NCBI GenBank assembly: GCA_025362155.1
Contig: JANYHX010000289.1
Span: 1 to 6,331, forward strand
DNA length: 6,331 nucleotides
DNA from: Gallionella sp.
GTDB taxonomy: Bacteria; Pseudomonadota; Gammaproteobacteria; Burkholderiales; Gallionellaceae
Reading direction: 5' to 3'
A program made the translations under genes and the position numbers. Positions 1 through 6,143 of the stretch are shown here, piece by piece. Position 1 is the first letter of the stretch. Every line of letters starts with the position of its first letter. The notes under the pieces were generated by a model that saw nothing but the letters and a program-made list of their open reading frames with translations, did no database searches and was not told the origin of the DNA.

Positions 1-2017
1 CGATAATCCGCGAACCGTCGAGCCGTTCGATCGCCACTTCCATGTCATAAGCCGCGGATATTTTTCCTTGCAATATTTCCGCCATCGGAGTTTGCGCATA
101 GGATAGCAACGTGCCATCCGGCAGATACCATTTCAGCATACCGCTAAAGTGTGAGTCGCTATCGCCGCGTTGCGGTTCCATCCGCCATAAATCCACAGCG
201 CCGCGGTTGTATTCCTGAATCGTTCCCGCGAGGTCGCAGCAATACATTGCGATTGGACCGCGATCAAATAAGGCGCGAAAACGTCCTTCGCTTTGGCGCA
301 ATGCCACTTCTGCCTTCACGCGTTCCGTAATGTTGGTGAGAAGGATCGCGACTCTTCGGTTTTCCGGCTCACCCAGTACGACAGCACAGACATCGAACCA
401 ATAGCCACCGAGGGCTTTCGCTTCATCGATAAAACGAACGGGTTTACCCGTCAAGGCGACCCTCCCGTAAATTTCAAACCAATGCGCTTCATGATTTGGG
501 GCGATTTCGCGCATGCGCTTGCCTTTCGCGTTGCGCAGGCCGGTATGTTTTTCGAAAGAAGGGTTTGCTTCCAGAAAACGATAATCGACCGGCTGATCGT
601 GCTCATCAAAAATCATTTCGATAATGCAAAACCCTTCATCAATTGAATTGAACAAATTGTGATAGCGCTCTTCCGATGCGCGCAACGCATTTTCTGCATG
701 CATGCGTTCGGTGAGGTCGTAGTAATAGCAAACCACACCGAATTGCCCGTCAGGAAGCGTGATGCGCTCTATCCTCCAATCGTAGGACTCAACCTCGGGG
801 ATATTGTGACGCTGTTCAGTCATGCTGAGCGCAACATAGGGTTCGCCAGTCTCCAGGGTGTGACGAAAGCGCCTGATCGCCTCGTTTGCAAAAGCTTCAT
901 GCCAGAGAATGTGCATAATTTCCCCGAAGTCGCGGCCAACCAACGGGCTAATGTTGCGGAAGGCTCCCAACGATGCCTTGCTGGCTTGCCAGATGCGGAA
1001 TTGCGCATCTACGACATATACGCCGAAGGGTGCGTTTTCAATCATATTGAAGAAAGTATCGTGATTGCGGCGCAGCAGTTCCTCCGTCCGCTTGCGCTCA
1101 GTAATGTCTCTGAAACTTATCCCCACGCGATTCTGAGTTCCGTGTGCGATCCGGAATGCATGGAGTTCCAATATGCGCCCTTTCCCGGTGAGTTCACGTT
1201 CAAATCTTATCGGTTCGCCAGTTTTAAGTACGGCGTCATAGGTGAGGAACCAGTCTTCCGAGGGGTCAGACACCACCTGCCGGATAGTTTTGCCGATAAT
1301 GTTGTTCAGGCCAGATTGTGTGGTGAATGCCGGGTTGGCTTCGACGTAGCGAAAATCCAGCGGTTCGCCCGCAGCGCCTGCCACCTTCTCGATAATGCAA
1401 AAACCTTCGTCGATTGATTCGAAGAGCGTGCGATAGTGTTCATCACGGGTGCGCGGCGCTTCTTCGTCGCGGAGATGCCCCAAGCGGATACTCGTCTGGC
1501 GCAATGCCTGTTCCGCCTGCTTGCGCGCAGTGTTATCTGTGCCGATTAATAAATAGCCAATGATGGCGTTCTGATCGTCGCGTAACGCCGTGACCGACAC
1601 CACTACCGGTAAGCGGCTGCCGTCCTTGCGGATATAGGTTAGCTCAAAAATATCTTCGCTGCCGCGCGCAGCCTTAAACACCAAGGCCTCAAAGCCGGGC
1701 TCAATCGGTGTGTCGAGTTCGCCGCTCAGTATTTCCGCACGTGCGATCATTTCTTGTGGATCATAGAGATAGGCCAGCGTAACCTTGTTCATCACTTCAA
1801 CCTCCGTGTAGCCCAGCATGCGCTCGGCACCGACGTTGAAAATCTGGATGATGCCGTTCGCGTCGGTGGCGATGCTGGAGAAATGCGCGCTGTTGAAAAT
1901 TGCGTTCTGCAACGCCCCGGTTTTAAGCAGGATCGCCTGGCGTCGTCTCTCGATGAAGCCCTCTACGATGTTGGTAGGGGTGTCAGGTTTGAGGGTAATG
2001 TTTAAATTTTCGGTCAT
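1..2017 (-). CDS. Multi-PAS sensor protein, N-terminal 672 residues (3' end outside window)
   Basis: The frame is open from an ATG at 2017 to the left edge with no stop, giving 672 full codons. An in-frame TAA two codons upstream (2023-2021) makes this ATG the first possible start; the next Met is residue 67. No clear Shine-Dalgarno sequence precedes it. I read about five PAS/PAC units: roughly 33-166, 192-308, 317-438, 448-568 and 576 onward. Typical PAC endings close most of them (DNTARKQAE near 161, FRDITERKR near 302, YDLTERMHAE near 433, TNITERVKAE near 561). PAS2 and PAS4 share the block SIDEGFCIIE and an EANPxF motif, so they arose by duplication. There is no signal peptide or transmembrane helix, so the protein should be cytoplasmic. 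PAS domains bind small ligands or cofactors, or sense redox state; no specific ligand can be assigned. The output domain lies beyond the window and could be a histidine kinase, a GGDEF/EAL module or another type. The adjacent response regulator makes a phosphorelay partner plausible, but that is inference. Confidence 0.9.
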   Translation of the reverse strand, partial: MTENLNITLKPDTPTNIVEGFIERRRQAILLKTGALQNAIFNSAHFSSIATDANGIIQIFNVGAERMLGYTEVEVMNKVTLAYLYDPQEMIARAEILSGELDTPIEPGFEALVFKAARGSEDIFELTYIRKDGSRLPVVVSVTALRDDQNAIIGYLLIGTDNTARKQAEQALRQTSIRLGHLRDEEAPRTRDEHYRTLFESIDEGFCIIEKVAGAAGEPLDFRYVEANPAFTTQSGLNNIIGKTIRQVVSDPSEDWFLTYDAVLKTGEPIRFERELTGKGRILELHAFRIAHGTQNRVGISFRDITERKRTEELLRRNHDTFFNMIENAPFGVYVVDAQFRIWQASKASLGAFRNISPLVGRDFGEIMHILWHEAFANEAIRRFRHTLETGEPYVALSMTEQRHNIPEVESYDWRIERITLPDGQFGVVCYYYDLTERMHAENALRASEERYHNLFNSIDEGFCIIEMIFDEHDQPVDYRFLEANPSFEKHTGLRNAKGKRMREIAPNHEAHWFEIYGRVALTGKPVRFIDEAKALGGYWFDVCAVVLGEPENRRVAILLTNITERVKAEVALRQSEGRFRALFDRGPIAMYCCDLAGTIQEYNRGAVDLWRMEPQRGDSDSHFSGMLKWYLPDGTLLSYAQTPMAEILQGKISAAYDMEVAIERLDGSRII

Positions 2018-2375
2018 GGCTTATTTTGTAGCGTAAGTTAGTCTTGCGGAAGCGTGACCGAAGGCGACTTTGTTACTTAATCGTGGCGAGCACTGCATCT
2101 TTTTCATCATGCTGAGCCATGACATTTTTAATGACCCGATATCTTATGCGTTAGTGGATTCCATAAATATTACTCTTGGCTGGTTAACGTTGGCGGTATG
2201 TTACTACTTAAATTAATGCCGACAGCAGTATAAAACATTTACTTGGCGCTTCGTGATAGATAGGGATTCGGGTAGTGCGTTTGGGGCAGGATCAGGTAGT
2301 TGAAGTAGAAAATTCCTTGGCGAGCCGCAAAATGCTGTTTCCGCAAGATGCCGGATGCCGCGCGATAAGAAAATC
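2018..2375. other. 358-base intergenic region between the GGDEF response regulator and the PAS sensor
   Basis: No supported gene lies here. On the minus strand only very short frames exist (34 and 15 codons, overlapping each other), without ribosome binding sites. The region is more AT-rich than the flanking genes, especially 2121-2240. I found no GC-rich stem followed by a T-run after the GGDEF stop codon, so no intrinsic terminator can be called. The length suggests that the PAS gene has its own promoter. The only visible -10-like hexamer is TATACT on the minus strand (2232-2227), and it lacks a convincing -35. An imperfect 16-base tandem repeat lies at 2325-2356. Confidence 0.6.
2325..2356. 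repeat. Imperfect 16-base tandem repeat, two copies
   Basis: On the plus strand CCGCAAAATGCTGTTT (2325-2340) is followed directly by CCGCAAGATGCCGGAT (2341-2356). The first 11 bases match at 10 positions, and the copies then diverge. The repeat lies 20-51 bases downstream of the GGDEF gene's stop codon on the minus strand. It may be a chance duplication; no function can be assigned. Confidence 0.35.
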
Positions 2376-3368
2376 TCAATGAGGTGCTTTTATTGTCTCC
2401 GTGTCATGCGCAGGCTTTCCTGCTGCTGGATGATCGGTGTGCCCCGAAATTCGATAGACGTTCTTTCCCGCGTGCTTGGCTTCATACAATGCCTCATCTG
2501 CGCTCTTCATCAAGGTATTGGCATCCTCTCCATGCATGGGATAAATACTGACACCCAGGCTGGTGGTGATATTAACCGCATGTCCCTCAATGTTATAAGG
2601 TTGTGATATGGCTTCTATCATTTTTAACGCTACGCGCGCCGCATCGTCGCGGCCAGTGACGTGCCATAGCGCGATGATGAATTCATCGCCACCCAGGCGG
2701 GCTACGGTGTCTTCTTCACGCACCGTTGCTGTCAACCGCTGCGCGACCATTTTTAACAGAGTGTCGCCGACGGCATGTCCCAGTGTGTCGTTGATTTGTT
2801 TGAAGCCGTCCAGGTCGAGATACATCACCGCCATCGCGCTTTTGTTTCGGCGGGCATGCACCAGCGCGACCGACATACGATCAGCCAGCAGCCGCCGGTT
2901 GGCAATTCCCGTTAATGCATCAGACAACGCGAGAGGTTCCAGCATCTTGCTGTGATTGCGCGCCGCTTCATGCAGCAGACGTACCTCCAGCATGTTGTGT
3001 ACCCGCATCAGTACTTCGGCCAGATCGAATGGTTTGCTGATGAAATCCTTGGCGCCACTTTGCAGCGCACGTAATTTATGGGCCGGCTGGGCGGTAATGG
3101 CGAGCACCGGGAGATAATTTTCGGTATCGATTTCTTTCAGTTTTTCCATAACCTGAAAACCATCCATGCGCGGCATTTGCAGGTCGAGCAGAATCAAATC
3201 ATAGCCATGTTCGTGATGCAGTTCGCAAACTTCCAGCGGGTCTATCGTCGAGGATATTGCAGTGTAACCGGCCGCGATCAACATTTGCTCCAGCAGTTCC
3301 ACATTGGCTTCCTGATCGTCAACAATCAGAATGTTGGCTTTGAAAATGTCTTGTTCGCTCACTGTCAT
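2376..3368 (-). CDS. Response regulator with GGDEF diguanylate cyclase domain (REC-GGDEF), 330 residues
   Basis: The product is predicted to make cyclic di-GMP from two GTP when its receiver domain is phosphorylated. With the ATG at 3368 as start, the REC domain covers about residues 12-130. It has the acidic pair D17/D18, phosphoacceptor D62 in LLDLQMPRMDG, the switch Thr T92 and the conserved Lys K112 in SKPF. The GGDEF domain covers about 145-312, beginning at DALTGIANRR (150-159). It has the DLDGFKxIND motif (185-194) and an intact GGDEF active site (226-230). An RxxD sequence (R217-D220) sits exactly five residues before GGDEF, the usual inhibitory site for c-di-GMP, so product feedback is likely. 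The protein has no membrane segment. I preferred this start because GGA lies six bases upstream and the REC core follows at once. Other in-frame starts are ATG 3383 and a GTG at 3446 that overlaps the stop of the upstream Crp-like gene. The short gap implies co-transcription with that gene. The C-terminal 20 or so residues look like an unstructured tail. Confidence 0.93.
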   Translation of the reverse strand: MTVSEQDIFKANILIVDDQEANVELLEQMLIAAGYTAISSTIDPLEVCELHHEHGYDLILLDLQMPRMDGFQVMEKLKEIDTENYLPVLAITAQPAHKLRALQSGAKDFISKPFDLAEVLMRVHNMLEVRLLHEAARNHSKMLEPLALSDALTGIANRRLLADRMSVALVHARRNKSAMAVMYLDLDGFKQINDTLGHAVGDTLLKMVAQRLTATVREEDTVARLGGDEFIIALWHVTGRDDAARVALKMIEAISQPYNIEGHAVNITTSLGVSIYPMHGEDANTLMKSADEALYEAKHAGKNVYRISGHTDHPAAGKPAHDTETIKAPH

Positions 3369-3374
3369 CGCTAT

Positions 3375-3377
3375 TCC
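3375..3377 (-). promoter_or_regulatory. Ribosome binding site supporting the ATG 3368 start of the REC-GGDEF gene
   Basis: Read on the minus strand, GGA is followed by six bases (ATAGCG) and then ATG. Neither the ATG at 3383 nor the GTG at 3446 has a comparable purine block at proper spacing. This is a weak but deciding signal for the downstream start. Confidence 0.45.
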
Positions 3378-3442
3378 ATTCATGGTTGACTGATTTATTC
3401 GGGAAGGTTCAGCGCATCCCGCATGCGCTACGCTGGTACAAA

Positions 3443-4258
3443 TCACGGATGGTTTGCACGGAACTCCTGGTGAGGCAGGGAAGGCTGAATTCTATGATGC
3501 AGCGGAAAGTTCGTCTTGTTTGTACCATGGCTCAGCAAACGGTTGAATTCTTTTTTTACCACGCCATAACATTCACACGCGCAGGCCTCCAACTGAGGCC
3601 GGTCCAGTACGGTGATATGGCCTCGCCGGTAACGGATTAACCCAGCACGTTGCAAATTACCGGCAGTTTCGGTGATGCCCTCGCGGCGCACACCGAGCAT
3701 GCTGGCAATCAGTTCCTGGGTCATGCTCATTTCATTGGAGGGCAATCGATCCAGAGTGGATAGCAGCCAGCGGCACAGTTGCTGCTCCACCGAATGATGC
3801 CGGTTACACGCGGCTGTCTGGGACATTTGCGTGAGTAATGCCTGGGTATATCGCAACATTAAATTTTGCAACGCGCCGCTACGGCGACCTCCGGCACGAT
3901 TGAATTCTTCCATCATCTGCCGCGCCTTCAAACGGTAGATGCTGCCGGCTGTTTGCACAGTAGCGCGGTTGGGCATGTTATTGCCGCCCATGAAAATAGG
4001 CACGCCAAGTATGCCTTCATTACCCACTCCGGCGATTTCCGCAGAAGCGCCGTTTTCCATCACATATTGCAGGGAGACAATGGCGGCGGTGGGGAAATAT
4101 ACGTGTTGCAGTTGGCTGCCTGATTCGTACAGGACTGTCCCGAGCGGCATCGAGATCAATTCCAGGTGCGGGGAGATACGCTCAAAAATGCTGCGGGGCA
4201 ATGCATCGAGCAGATGGTTGTGATTCGGATTTTGTTGTGCAGACATATGAGTTATCAT
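3443..4258 (-). CDS. Crp/Fnr-family transcriptional regulator, 271 residues
   Basis: This is a DNA-binding regulator of the cAMP-receptor/FNR superfamily. A cyclic-nucleotide-binding-like beta-roll spans about residues 18-135, with typical phrases such as LELISMPLGTVLYESG (32-47) and HVYFPTAAIVSLQYV (52-66). A dimerisation helix follows (about 125-170). The C-terminal winged helix-turn-helix covers about 176-218 (MTQELIASMLGVRREGIT, then GLIRYRRGHITVLDR). The usual cAMP-pocket signature (FGE with RS) is not present, because the corresponding stretch reads NEGILGVPIFMGG then NRAT. The effector is therefore unknown, and there is no N-terminal FNR-type Cys cluster. After the wing comes a CACEC motif (C226, C228, C230). 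A roughly 30-residue tail beyond KKEFNRLL (ending about 242) appears longer than I expect for the family. I chose ATG 4258 because GGAG lies seven bases upstream; an in-frame ATG at 4399 would add 47 unlikely residues. The gene is divergent from glcD and probably co-transcribed with the REC-GGDEF gene. A role in controlling either operon is inference. Confidence 0.92.
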   Translation of the reverse strand: MITHMSAQQNPNHNHLLDALPRSIFERISPHLELISMPLGTVLYESGSQLQHVYFPTAAIVSLQYVMENGASAEIAGVGNEGILGVPIFMGGNNMPNRATVQTAGSIYRLKARQMMEEFNRAGGRRSGALQNLMLRYTQALLTQMSQTAACNRHHSVEQQLCRWLLSTLDRLPSNEMSMTQELIASMLGVRREGITETAGNLQRAGLIRYRRGHITVLDRPQLEACACECYGVVKKEFNRLLSHGTNKTNFPLHHRIQPSLPHQEFRANHP

Positions 4259-4265
4259 TTTTTTT

Positions 4266-4269
4266 CTCC
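4266..4269 (-). promoter_or_regulatory. Strong Shine-Dalgarno sequence of the Crp/Fnr-like gene
   Basis: On the minus strand GGAG is followed by seven A residues and then ATG (4258-4256). This is near-ideal spacing. It decides against the longer frame that opens at 4399. Confidence 0.8.
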
Positions 4270-4301
4270 GGCGTATGCAAACAATCAGGGGGATGTAACG
4301 C

Positions 4302-4318
4302 AAAAAATAATATTTTTT
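4302..4318. promoter_or_regulatory. Perfect AT-only palindrome AAAAAATA-A-TATTTTTT
   Basis: There are two 8-base arms around a single central A. It lies 44-60 bases upstream of the Crp-like gene's ATG, so it may be in that gene's leader or core promoter. It could be an operator, a DNA-bending A-tract or an RNA hairpin. The low complexity of the sequence makes a chance palindrome quite possible. Confidence 0.3.
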
Positions 4319-4454
4319 AGGTCGATTTTTGTTGCAGCCTAAATTTATGTGAAAAGTATGTACGGTAAGGCATAGGAGAGTATGTTCGTTAGCACACATA
4401 AAGCGTAATTTGTGTAAGAAAATTCAGCAGGAAAGCATACTCTATTCCAGCAAT

Positions 4455-4470
4455 ATTTCTCCAGAGAAAT
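4455..4470. promoter_or_regulatory. Candidate operator dyad ATTTCTC-CA-GAGAAAT
   Basis: This is a 16-base perfect inverted repeat with 7-base arms and a 2-base centre. It lies 71-86 bases upstream of the glcD start. Its symmetry and position suit the binding site of a dimeric regulator, but it does not match the Crp or Fnr consensus. The cognate factor is unknown. Confidence 0.35.
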
Positions 4471-4518
4471 TATCAGTACAAAACTACCAGGGAAGTTAAA
4501 GGGGCTGTAGAAAAGAAT

Positions 4519-4533
4519 GCTTAAATGTTAAGC
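4519..4533 (+). promoter_or_regulatory. Dyad GCTTAA-ATG-TTAAGC over the glcD translation-start leader
   Basis: The 6-base arms are perfect and flank a 3-base loop. The dyad ends seven bases before the glcD ATG and so covers the place where a Shine-Dalgarno sequence would sit. It could be a DNA operator or a weak mRNA hairpin; the stem is mostly A-U. No SD-like purine run is present at proper spacing for glcD. Confidence 0.3.
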
Positions 4534-4540
4534 TTATTGG

Positions 4541-6010
4541 ATGAATATCCCCGAGAGAGAATTATTAAGTCTGCTTAATGCATTACGCAGCTTATTGCCG
4601 CCGGAATCTGTGTTGGTGGATGCCGAAGATCTGCGCCCATTCGAATGCGATGGGTTGTCGGCCTATCGGCAGCTGCCGATGGTGGTGGTGCTGCCGGAAA
4701 CGATAGAGCAGGTGCAAAGCATCTTGCGCCTGTGCCATGCGCAGCAGGTGCCGGTGGTGGCGCGCGGCGCGGGTACCGGACTTTCGGGCGGGGCATTGCC
4801 GCTGGCGGATGGCGTGCTGCTGAGCCTCGCAAAATTCAAAAACATTATCAACATCGATGCCGCCAACGCGATGGCGACCGTGCAGCCTGGCGTGCGCAAC
4901 CTCGCCATTTCTGATGCTGCGGCAGCGTATGGGTTGTATTACGCGCCCGATCCCTCGTCGCAAATCGCCTGCACCATAGGCGGCAATGTCGCAGAAAATT
5001 CCGGCGGCGTGCATTGCCTGAAGTATGGCCTGACAGTGCATAACATCCTGATGCTGAAAGTGGTGACGATGGAAGGCGAACTGTTGACCATAGGCTCAGA
5101 AACACTGGATACACCGGGCTATGATCTGCTCGCGCTGATGTGCGGCTCCGAGGGCATGCTCGGCGTGATTGTCGAGGTCACCGTTAAATTATTGGCCAAA
5201 CCCGAACGCGCGCAGGTGGTACTCGCTGCGTTCGACGATGTGGTGAAAGCGGGTGAGGCAGTCGGCTCTATCATCGCCGCCGGCATCATTCCCGCCGGAC
5301 TGGAAATGATGGACAGGCTGGCGATACAGGCCGCGGAGGATTTTGTGCATGCGGGCTATCCACGCGATGCAGAGGCGATATTGCTGTGCGAACTGGACGG
5401 TACCAATGCCGAAGTGTCCGAGTACATCATGGCGGTGCGCAGGATATTGGCTGACAGCGGCGCGACCGAAGTGCGCACCGCGGTGGACGAAGCCGAACGG
5501 CAACTGTTCTGGAAGGGACGCAAATCGGCCTTTCCCGCCGTGGGCCGCCTCGCGCCGGATTATTATTGTATGGACGGCACGATACCGCGTCGCCAGTTGC
5601 CCCACGTGCTGCGCCGCATCAGCGAGATGTCCCAGGAATATGGATTAGCTGTGGCGAATGTGTTCCACGCGGGTGACGGTAACCTGCATCCGCTGATTCT
5701 GTTCGATGCCAACCAGCCGGGCGAACTACAACGCACTGAGGAATTTGGCCAGCGCATTTTGCTGCTATGCGTGGAGGTTGGTGGGACGATTACAGGCGAA
5801 CATGGCGTCGGCATGGAGAAAATAAACCAGATGTGTATGCAGTTTCAGAGCGCCGAGTTGAGCCAGTTTCATGCCCTCAAGGCCGCGTTCGATCCGTCCG
5901 GCCTGCTCAATCCCGGCAAGGCCGTGCCCACGTTGCAGCGTTGTGCGGAATTTGGCGCGATGCATGTGCATCATGGACAACTTCCTCACCCCGAACTGGA
6001 ACGCTTCTGA
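4541..6010 (+). CDS. glcD: Glycolate oxidase/dehydrogenase FAD-linked subunit GlcD, 489 residues
   Basis: This is the catalytic FAD subunit of the glycolate-oxidising complex (with GlcE and GlcF). It converts glycolate, and often D-lactate, to glyoxylate or pyruvate and passes electrons towards the respiratory chain. An N-terminal FAD-binding (PCMH/VAO-type) domain spans about residues 45-220. It has the pyrophosphate-contacting loop RGAGTGLSGG (75-84) and the PDPSSQIACTIGGNVAENSGG region (136-156). The C-terminal FAD-oxidase domain spans about 220-461, with HAGDGNLHP (377-384 and on), GEHGVG (419-424) and the closing FDPSGLLNPGK (450-460). The length is close to the roughly 499 residues of E. 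coli GlcD. ATG 4541 is the first in-frame start after a TAA at 4529-4531, and the next Met is residue 47. The ribosome binding site is poor. glcE follows after 133 bases filled by a palindromic element. An equivalent in an autotroph would recycle photorespiratory glycolate; here that is inference. D-lactate dehydrogenase is the main alternative, but the following glcE argues for glycolate. Confidence 0.95.
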   Translation: MNIPERELLSLLNALRSLLPPESVLVDAEDLRPFECDGLSAYRQLPMVVVLPETIEQVQSILRLCHAQQVPVVARGAGTGLSGGALPLADGVLLSLAKFKNIINIDAANAMATVQPGVRNLAISDAAAAYGLYYAPDPSSQIACTIGGNVAENSGGVHCLKYGLTVHNILMLKVVTMEGELLTIGSETLDTPGYDLLALMCGSEGMLGVIVEVTVKLLAKPERAQVVLAAFDDVVKAGEAVGSIIAAGIIPAGLEMMDRLAIQAAEDFVHAGYPRDAEAILLCELDGTNAEVSEYIMAVRRILADSGATEVRTAVDEAERQLFWKGRKSAFPAVGRLAPDYYCMDGTIPRRQLPHVLRRISEMSQEYGLAVANVFHAGDGNLHPLILFDANQPGELQRTEEFGQRILLLCVEVGGTITGEHGVGMEKINQMCMQFQSAELSQFHALKAAFDPSGLLNPGKAVPTLQRCAEFGAMHVHHGQLPHPELERF

Positions 6011-6136
6011 TGAAAAATCCAAATTTCGTCGCAATACTGCGTTGCTCACAAAAAATTACTCCTAGCATATTCCACATATGCGTCGTCACAATTTTTTGCT
6101 CGCGCCTTGTCTTGCTTAGAACTTTGAATTTTTAGA
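6011..6136. repeat. Long imperfect palindrome filling the glcD-glcE gap (MITE/REP-like element)
   Basis: The two halves are reverse complements with scattered mismatches about a centre near 6073. Perfect arms include GCATAT (6065-6070) with ATATGC (6076-6081) around the loop TCCAC. Another pair is CAAAAAATT (6049-6057) with AATTTTTTG (6090-6098). Further out, GCAA (6031-6034) pairs with TTGC (6112-6115), and the ends AAAAAT-C-CAAA and TTTG-A-ATTTTT pair at about 6014-6024 and 6124-6134 with one mismatch. The element starts at the glcD stop codon and ends about ten bases before the glcE start. There is no transposase and no G+C-rich stem with a T-tail, so a standard intrinsic terminator is unlikely. 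In mRNA it would fold into a long hairpin that could affect expression of glcE relative to glcD. Whether it is repeated elsewhere in the genome cannot be seen here. Confidence 0.7.
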
Positions 6137-6143
6137 GACACCC

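Larger units (their letters stand above)
4259..4540. other. 282-base divergent regulatory region between the Crp/Fnr-like gene and glcD
   Basis: The region is AT-rich compared with the genes on both sides and carries the 5' ends of both divergent transcripts. No supported small gene lies in it. Promoter hexamers matching the sigma-70 consensus at proper spacing were not found on either strand, and neither was a full CRP (TGTGA-N6-TCACA) or FNR (TTGAT-N4-ATCAA) site. Three perfect short dyads are present at 4302-4318, 4455-4470 and 4519-4533, each listed separately. A looser ACACA-N12-TGTGT inverted pair lies near 4393-4415. Confidence 0.7.

Noticed and set aside
293..1417. Plus-strand open frames at 293-646 and 659-1417
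   Set aside because: They lie antisense inside the continuous 672-codon PAS frame, show no recognisable domain and are interrupted by a stop. They are shadows of the minus-strand gene.
2021..2125. Minus-strand 34-codon and 15-codon frames just upstream of the PAS gene (starts at 2125 and 2120)
   Set aside because: They overlap each other in different frames, have no ribosome binding site and show no recognisable sequence. The longer one ends four bases before the PAS start codon, but nothing else supports it as a leader peptide.
2227..2255. Possible minus-strand promoter for the PAS gene: TATACT (2232-2227) with CACGAA 17 bases upstream
   Set aside because: The -10 hexamer is good, but the -35 matches the consensus at only one position and the site is about 210 bases from the start codon. 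Too weak to annotate.
4259..4399. N-terminal 47-residue extension of the Crp/Fnr-like protein from an ATG at 4399
   Set aside because: The internal ATG at 4258 has a near-ideal GGAG at 7-base spacing, and the extension would code through the AT-rich palindrome of the intergenic region with a composition unlike the protein.
4575..6089. Several minus-strand and off-frame open frames across glcD (such as 4592-5041 and 5189-5605 minus)
   Set aside because: They overlap the well-supported glcD frame and show no domain features. They are typical shadow frames of a codon-biased gene.
6049..6098. Inner part of the palindrome as a rho-independent terminator
   Set aside because: The stem is AT-rich with internal mismatches, and there is no GC-rich stem directly followed by a T-run. 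A terminator here would also separate glcD from glcE.
6010..6135. 41-codon plus-strand frame starting in a TGATG overlap with the glcD stop
   Set aside because: It is contained entirely within the imperfect palindrome, has no recognisable sequence and no proper ribosome binding site. It is most simply read-through of the repeat element.
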